DNA of 64,000 nucleotides, taken from Janthinobacterium sp. 1_2014MBL_MicDiv. Its GTDB lineage: Bacteria; Pseudomonadota; Gammaproteobacteria; Burkholderiales; Burkholderiaceae_D. The stretch is taken from contig NZ_CP011319.1 of the NCBI RefSeq assembly GCF_001865675.1, forward strand, positions 1,488,001-1,552,000, written 5' to 3'. The position numbers and the translations under genes are program-made. Below are positions 60,401-64,000 of this stretch, in pieces (position 1 is the first letter of the stretch; each line of letters starts with the position of its first letter). The notes under the pieces are model-generated. The model worked only from the letters and a program-made list of their open reading frames with translations, searched no databases and was not told the DNA's origin.

Positions 60401-61308
60401 AGGCCATCCGCCCCATCCTCGTGCACCCGCTGATGCAGACCTTCGCCGTCATCGTGGCGCCGGCCGAACTGGACCTCAACAAGACCTGGGTGGCGCAGGT
60501 GTATGAACCGTTCCAGAAGTCGCTGGCCCACAAGTATCCATTCGCGCCCGCCGCGCGCATCGAGGCGAGCAGCCTGGAGATCGGCCAGTTCTTCGGCCCG
60601 GAAGGGCTGGTGGCGAAATTCGTCACGACTTCCATGGGGCCGCTGGTGGTGCGGCGCGGCGACGTGCTGGCGCCGCGCACCTGGGCCGACATGGGCATCA
60701 GCCTGTCGCCGCAGGTGGTGGCGCGCTTCCCCGGCTGGATCGCGCCGCTGGGCGCGGGCGGCGTGGCGGCCACGTCGACGGCGGCGCAGACCGTGTTCCA
60801 GATCCAGCCGTCGCCGGCGCCGGGCACGCTGGAATACACGCTGGAGATCGACGGCCAGCAGCTGCGCTACCGCAATACGCCGGCGCAGTGGACCAACATG
60901 GTGCATCCCGGCCCGCAGGGCGCGGCGGGCACGCAGGGAGCGCGCATCACGGCCGTCACCTTCGACGGGCGCACGGTGGAACTGTTCAACGAGCCGGGCC
61001 AGTTCGGCCTGAAGCGCATGATCGACGCGGCAGCCAAGAAGCGCAAGGACGGCGGCGTGTTCGAGCTGCGCTGGACGCGCGGCGACGTCGCCGTGGCGCT
61101 CGACCTGAAAATCACCAGCAGCGCCGAGACGACAGGGGCGGGCGCGAACAGCGGGCCGCAGGAGCAGGGCTTTCGCGGCATGCAGCTGCCCGAGACCATC
61201 GTCGGGGCTGCGGCCCCTCCGGTAGTCCTTCCTGTGGCCCCGCCTGTGGCGGCGCAGGCCATCGCCGCGGCCGACGTGCCCGCGGTGGCAAGCGGGGTGG
61301 CGCCATGA
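57451..61308 (+). CDS. tssM: type VI secretion membrane complex protein TssM (IcmF)
   Basis: TssM is the large inner-membrane subunit of the T6SS envelope complex with TssJ and TssL. The 1285-residue protein has two N-terminal membrane helices (about 15-55), a cytoplasmic NTPase-like domain with Walker A motif GNPAAGKSS (about residues 134-142), a third helix near 450 (FFTATVTLGACLGGWSW) and a large periplasmic part of the IcmF/TssM type. The start is ATG 57451; a longer frame upstream lacks family resemblance. It overlaps tagF by four bases. Confidence 0.95.
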   Translation: MPRRIWYFLTDSRNLTILGFVALAAFLYLGAEVLEVALVWALALLLLTALAWLGAWLWRRRRARRDAQALGQAILNQAEIAAAEAATATSPQNGELDAVRTGMLAAIDTIKSSRLGLKSGAAALYELPWYMIIGNPAAGKSSAILHSGLQFPFADGKIVQGVGGTRNCDWFFTTDGIVLDTAGRYSVVDEHRGEWFGFLDLLKKYRRKAPVNGILIAVSIAELGGDPDVGMQLARSLRKRVQDVIERLEVFAPLYIVFTKADLIAGFGEFFAEAERSERERVWGATMPYRRKLPTSELLSFFDQSFDELHDGLTELSLANMAHRQRKAMAPGVFTFPLEFAAIKPALRAFIATLFEENPFQFQPVFRGFYLTSALQEGEPVSASRQRVARRFDLAFTPAPAAAPSGARQHGYFLLDLFRKVIFADKHLVANYASRARLRFKYAVFFTATVTLGACLGGWSWSYLGNRQLVVNVEADLNKVLKLQEQRLDLQSRLEALDILQDRIEQLEAYRTQRPWSLRMGLYQGELLERKLREEYFAGARHVMLAPVTAGLEALLAEMNASADQLQPAARTPQTPAAMPPAATAAAPRGVQYQAASATNVEDAYNALKTYLMLADKTHAESSHLNDQMTRFWRGWLEGNRGAMPREQMIRSAERLLTFYLAQIGDPSWPRIEQKLALVDQARENLRRVVRGMPARERVYADIRARAATRFPGMTVARIVGEQDQALLAGSHAVSGAYTRQAWEKFVEGAFRDAANRELQSADWVLKSASTDDLTLEGSPEQIEKNLVALYKADYAREWQKFVQGVAVADLKGFDGAVQAMNRLGDPQASPIARLLTTIYDETSWDNPTLQNAQLRTAERGIIAWFKETVLRRAPSQLTSNPGLNAQADPARLDKPMGPVGREFAGVAKLVAARDSNASLMRAYLEALSKLRSRLNLLKNQGDAGPGARQFMQQTLEGGGSELADALKLVDEQMLTGMSDAQKQAIRPILVHPLMQTFAVIVAPAELDLNKTWVAQVYEPFQKSLAHKYPFAPAARIEASSLEIGQFFGPEGLVAKFVTTSMGPLVVRRGDVLAPRTWADMGISLSPQVVARFPGWIAPLGAGGVAATSTAAQTVFQIQPSPAPGTLEYTLEIDGQQLRYRNTPAQWTNMVHPGPQGAAGTQGARITAVTFDGRTVELFNEPGQFGLKRMIDAAAKKRKDGGVFELRWTRGDVAVALDLKITSSAETTGAGANSGPQEQGFRGMQLPETIVGAAAPPVVLPVAPPVAAQAIAAADVPAVASGVAP

Positions 61309-62285
61309 GGCGCGGGCCGCAGCAGGTGCGCCTCGGCTACTTTGGCAAGATCCCCGCGCGCGGCGACTTTATCAAGGCCTGCGACAACCACGCGCTGGTG
61401 CAGCTGCTCGACGACTGGCTGGCGCAGGTGATGAACGCGCTGACGGCCGCGCCGCGCTGGAAGCTCAATTACGACGCCTTGCCGCCGCTGCGCTTTGCCT
61501 TTGTCGGCACGCGCAGCCGGCGCGCCATCGCCGGGCGCCTGGAAGCGAGCAGCGACCAGTCGCAGCGGCGCTTTCCCTTCATGGCCATGGGCGCGCTGGA
61601 GGTCGACGACGCCGACGCCTTCGTCGCCTGCAGTCCGCTGGTGCTGGCGCCGTTGTGGCAGCGCGTCGAGCAGCTGTCGCAGGGCATCGTGGCCAGCGCC
61701 GAACCGGCATCGGCGCTGCTGGCGCTGGCCGGCGATGTGGTGGATGTCGAGACGGCCGCCGCCGGTCATGCGGCGCAATTGTCGGCCTTCCTGCAGGCGC
61801 AGACCCTGCACGGGCTGCAAGCCATGCTGGCCTCGCCCGCGTTTCCCGTGACGGTGCGCGAACTGCTGCTGGGCCTGGGCCTGCTGCTGCAGCCGGTACG
61901 ACACAGCAGCGGGCCGCGCCTGGAAAAAAGCCTGGTGCTGCCGCTGCCGCAGGCGGTGCGTGAGCGCGAACTGGTGGCCAGCTTCTGGCTGCACCTGGTC
62001 GCCCCCTTCCTGCGCCACGGCGACTTCGAACTGGCGCTGTTCTTCGCCCATCTCGACGAGGTGCCCGTGCTGGTGATCGGTTTTGGCGGCGCCGACCCGC
62101 ATGGCTTGCATGCACTGATCGACCCGCAGGCGGCCAGCGAGCGGCTGGTGGTGTTCGACCAGCTGGACTGGGTCGAGGAGCAGCTGGAGCAGGACCCGGC
62201 GCTGCGCCAGCTATCCGCCTGCCTGCAGCAGGAGCAGCTGTCGCTGCGCTCGGCCTGCGCCCTGTTTGCCGGCACCTTTGCCTGA
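61305..62285 (+). CDS. tagF: type VI secretion-associated protein TagF (ImpM)
   Basis: A 326-residue protein starting with the TagF signature region VRLGYFGKIPARGDFIKA. TagF-type proteins repress T6SS activity after translation. The second half is less conserved. It overlaps the tssM stop by four bases (ATGA) and is followed ten bases later by the OmpA-domain gene. Confidence 0.9.
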   Translation: MRRGPQQVRLGYFGKIPARGDFIKACDNHALVQLLDDWLAQVMNALTAAPRWKLNYDALPPLRFAFVGTRSRRAIAGRLEASSDQSQRRFPFMAMGALEVDDADAFVACSPLVLAPLWQRVEQLSQGIVASAEPASALLALAGDVVDVETAAAGHAAQLSAFLQAQTLHGLQAMLASPAFPVTVRELLLGLGLLLQPVRHSSGPRLEKSLVLPLPQAVRERELVASFWLHLVAPFLRHGDFELALFFAHLDEVPVLVIGFGGADPHGLHALIDPQAASERLVVFDQLDWVEEQLEQDPALRQLSACLQQEQLSLRSACALFAGTFA

Positions 62286-62294
62286 AGGATTGCG

Positions 62295-63077
62295 ATGAAA
62301 CCAACGCTGCTCTTCCTCGTGCTGCTGGCCGCCGCCGCTCCCTGCCGCGCCCAGGTACAGGCGCAGGCTCCTGTCACGCCCATGCCGGGGCAGGTCCTGG
62401 TGACGGGCACCCTCGCCGACGAAGCGGCCAAGGCGGCCGTGCTGGGCCGTTTGCGCGAGCTGTATGGCGCCGGGCGGGTGGTTGACCAGATCGCCGTCGG
62501 CAACGTGGCCGTGCCGGCCAACTGGAACGCCCATGTGCACAAGCTGATCGCGCCGCATCTGAAGCTGATTTCGCGCGGGCAGATCAGCATCGACGGCAAC
62601 AACGTCAGCGTGCGCGGCGAAGTGGCGAACGAGGCGCAGCGCCAGCAGATCGCCAGCGACATCGCCACCAGCCTCAATCCCACGTATGTCGTCAACAATG
62701 GCTTGCGCGTCAGCGCGGCCGAGCAGGGCATGCTCGACGCCACGCTCGACAAGCGCATCGTCGAATTCGACAGCGGCCAGGCCTCCATCACGCCGGCGGG
62801 CCTGGCCATCCTCGACGAAATGGCGGCCGTCATGCGCAAGCTCAGGGAGCGCAAGGTGGAAGTGATCGGGCACACGGACAACACGGGCCTGCGCGCCAGC
62901 AACGTGGCCCTGAGCCAGGCGCGCGCCGACGCCGTGCGCAGCTACCTGGCGACCAAGGGCATCGCGCCGGATGCGGTGCTGGCCTCGGGCCAGGGACCGG
63001 ACCGTCCCGTGGCTGCCAACACGACGGCCGACGGCCGCGCGCGCAACCGGCGTATCGAATTCAGGATTGCGCAATAG
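62295..63077 (+). CDS. OmpA-domain protein of the T6SS cluster
   Basis: A 260-residue exported protein with a signal peptide (MKPTLLFLVLLAAAAPCRA). The middle has a BON-like alternating fold (ISIDGNNVSVRGEVANEAQR). The C-terminal OmpA domain contains the peptidoglycan-binding signature EVIGHTDNTG and ARADAVRSYL, with the closing RNRRIEFRI. The neighbouring TssL lacks its own such domain, so this protein may anchor the T6SS to the wall. Confidence 0.88.
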   Translation: MKPTLLFLVLLAAAAPCRAQVQAQAPVTPMPGQVLVTGTLADEAAKAAVLGRLRELYGAGRVVDQIAVGNVAVPANWNAHVHKLIAPHLKLISRGQISIDGNNVSVRGEVANEAQRQQIASDIATSLNPTYVVNNGLRVSAAEQGMLDATLDKRIVEFDSGQASITPAGLAILDEMAAVMRKLRERKVEVIGHTDNTGLRASNVALSQARADAVRSYLATKGIAPDAVLASGQGPDRPVAANTTADGRARNRRIEFRIAQ

Positions 63078-63123
63078 CTTGGGTTGACACCTCGCAAAAC
63101 CGTCGCGAGCGGATGAGAGGCCA

Positions 63124-63173
63124 GGCGTCCCCGTTTGCCCGAGAAGCGCAGATGTGCGAATGCACGGGGACGC
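63124..63173. repeat. nested palindrome, REP-like element
   Basis: GGCGTCCCCGT (63124-63134) pairs with ACGGGGACGCC (63163-63173). Within the 28-base loop a second small hairpin, CGCA-GATG-TGCG, can form. It lies between the convergent OmpA-domain and tssL genes. The compact, nested layout looks like a REP-type repeat or a bidirectional terminator, but there is no T-tract. Confidence 0.55.
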
Positions 63174-63231
63174 CCAGTCATTGAGCATCGCAGGCCGCAC
63201 ATCGCGACGCGCAGCAGGTTTTGTGACGTCT

Positions 63232-64000
63232 TCAGGGCAGGGTGATGGTCAGGTGTGCAGGCCGTGGCGCCAGTTTCACCAGGTCCGCATACGCGGCCAG
63301 CGTCGCTTGCGTGCCATGCGTCAGATGCGTCTTCAGGCCCAGGTAGGCGCAGATGGCCAGCAGGGCGAAAACGCTCGTCAAGGCCCACAGCGGCACGTCG
63401 CTGCGGTGCTTGTGGACCACCTGGTCGGGACGCTCGGCGCGCGGCGCGAAGCCGCGGCTCTTGCCCTTGATGTGGGCGATCTCGTCGCCCAGGCGCCCCG
63501 TCAGGTAGCTGAGTTTTTCGCCGCCGTCGAGCGCGTACTTGCCCTGGAAGCCCAGCAACAGGCACATGTGGAACACCTGCAGCGCCTGCACGCGCATGGC
63601 GCCCTTGCCGCGCAGCGCGTCGAGGCGGTCGAAGAAGTGCTCGCCGGCCAGCTGGTCGCCAAAGATCAGCAGCTGCAGCGGGCGCCGCTCCCACTGCTTG
63701 CGCAGGACGAATGGCGAAGCGAGGATGATTTCATCGACAGCCGCGCAGAACGCATACTTGGCCGCCTCGATGTCGTCGCCATCGGCGCGCAGCCTTTTCG
63801 CTTCGCGTTCGAAGTCGTCGAGGAAGGCCGTGATGCGGTCCATGAAGCTTTGCTCGTCGCCGGGCAGCGAGCCATGCTTGAGCAGGAACAGCATGTAGAA
63901 ACCTTCGTGCATCAGGTCCAGCAGGGCGCTGCCCGCATGGCGGCCGGCACCGGCAGGGGCGGGGCCGCGTGCTCCCAGCAACGATGGTGCCGCGCGTCGT
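63232..64000 (-). CDS. tssL: type VI secretion membrane protein TssL (DotU), 5' end cut by window
   Basis: The DotU-family domain is clear (LLDLMHEGFYMLFLLKHG, FGDQLAGEHFFDRL, VFHMCLLLGFQGKYALDG), with a membrane helix near the C-terminus (LWALTSVFALLAICAYLG). The frame stays open to the window edge, and the nearest possible start is a weak TTG at 63981, so the true N-terminus probably lies outside. It ends soon after the membrane helix and has no C-terminal OmpA domain. It faces tssM, tagF and the OmpA gene, and is probably the last gene of a separate minus-strand operon. Confidence 0.9.
   Translation of the reverse strand, partial: RRAAPSLLGARGPAPAGAGRHAGSALLDLMHEGFYMLFLLKHGSLPGDEQSFMDRITAFLDDFEREAKRLRADGDDIEAAKYAFCAAVDEIILASPFVLRKQWERRPLQLLIFGDQLAGEHFFDRLDALRGKGAMRVQALQVFHMCLLLGFQGKYALDGGEKLSYLTGRLGDEIAHIKGKSRGFAPRAERPDQVVHKHRSDVPLWALTSVFALLAICAYLGLKTHLTHGTQATLAAYADLVKLAPRPAHLTITLP

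Noticed and set aside
62942..63694. Antisense frame spanning the OmpA gene end, the palindrome and tssL
   Set aside because: It runs through an intergenic palindrome and out of frame through tssL; not a plausible protein.
1..64000. CRISPR arrays, insertion sequences, prophage genes, rRNA genes
   Set aside because: No regularly spaced repeats, transposase or phage structural genes, or rRNA sequences were seen anywhere in the window.

Overview
The window is GC-rich and densely coded. It looks like chromosomal DNA from an Oxalobacteraceae betaproteobacterium (Burkholderiales), probably close to Janthinobacterium. The main evidence is the housekeeping order rlmN-pilW-rodZ-ispG-hisS-yfgM-bamB-der-hfq-hflX-hflK-hflC-hisZ-purA, the presence of hisZ (the HisRS-like subunit used with short HisG), and a betaproteobacterial type Hfq. 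The species assignment is inference; no database was searched.

Layout. 1-3.6 kb: cfa, a LysR regulator, a BI-1 family membrane protein and ndk. 3.6-20 kb: the conserved housekeeping block on the + strand (rRNA/tRNA methylation, type IV pilus assembly, cell shape, isoprenoids, His-tRNA charging, outer-membrane assembly, ribosome GTPases, Hfq, HflKC, histidine and purine synthesis). 20-26.8 kb: small accessory genes, including a GNAT/beta-propeller/NIPSNAP cassette, a GST, a DyP-type peroxidase with a partner gene, an AI-2E family permease and a flavin reductase-like protein. 26.8-33.8 kb: a complete acid-sugar (L-threonate / D-erythronate) catabolic operon, ltnD-otnK-otnC-otnI-denD, with an MFS transporter and a divergent FCD-type regulator. 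33.8-40.4 kb: an S41 protease, MarR and AraC regulators, a DUF3224 protein, uvrB and an aromatic/aspartate aminotransferase.

40.5-53.5 kb is an accessory region marked by four identical tRNA-Asn(GUU) genes. Each has its own promoter with the same spacing and its own hairpin terminator. Between copies 3 and 4 lie alpha/beta hydrolases (one in a low-GC islet), a GNAT / Asp-Asn hydroxylase / sulfotransferase operon, a three-subunit FAD-dependent sugar dehydrogenase (TAT small subunit, GMC catalytic subunit with a 3Fe-4S type cysteine motif, triheme cytochrome c), a GtrA protein, and an NCS2 purine permease facing a GntR regulator.

53.6-64 kb begins with an unrecognised 127-residue protein and a hydrolase/VOC pair. 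It ends in the edge of a type VI secretion cluster: an M15 peptidase, tssM, tagF, an OmpA-domain protein and tssL. The tssL gene faces the others and its 5' end is cut by the window edge. The best leads for something new are the hydroxylase-sulfotransferase operon, the orphan protein and small coupled ORF, the nested palindrome between the T6SS genes, the covarying tRNA terminators and the His-rich tail on HisS. I did not find a clearly new multi-gene system that I could defend from sequence alone.
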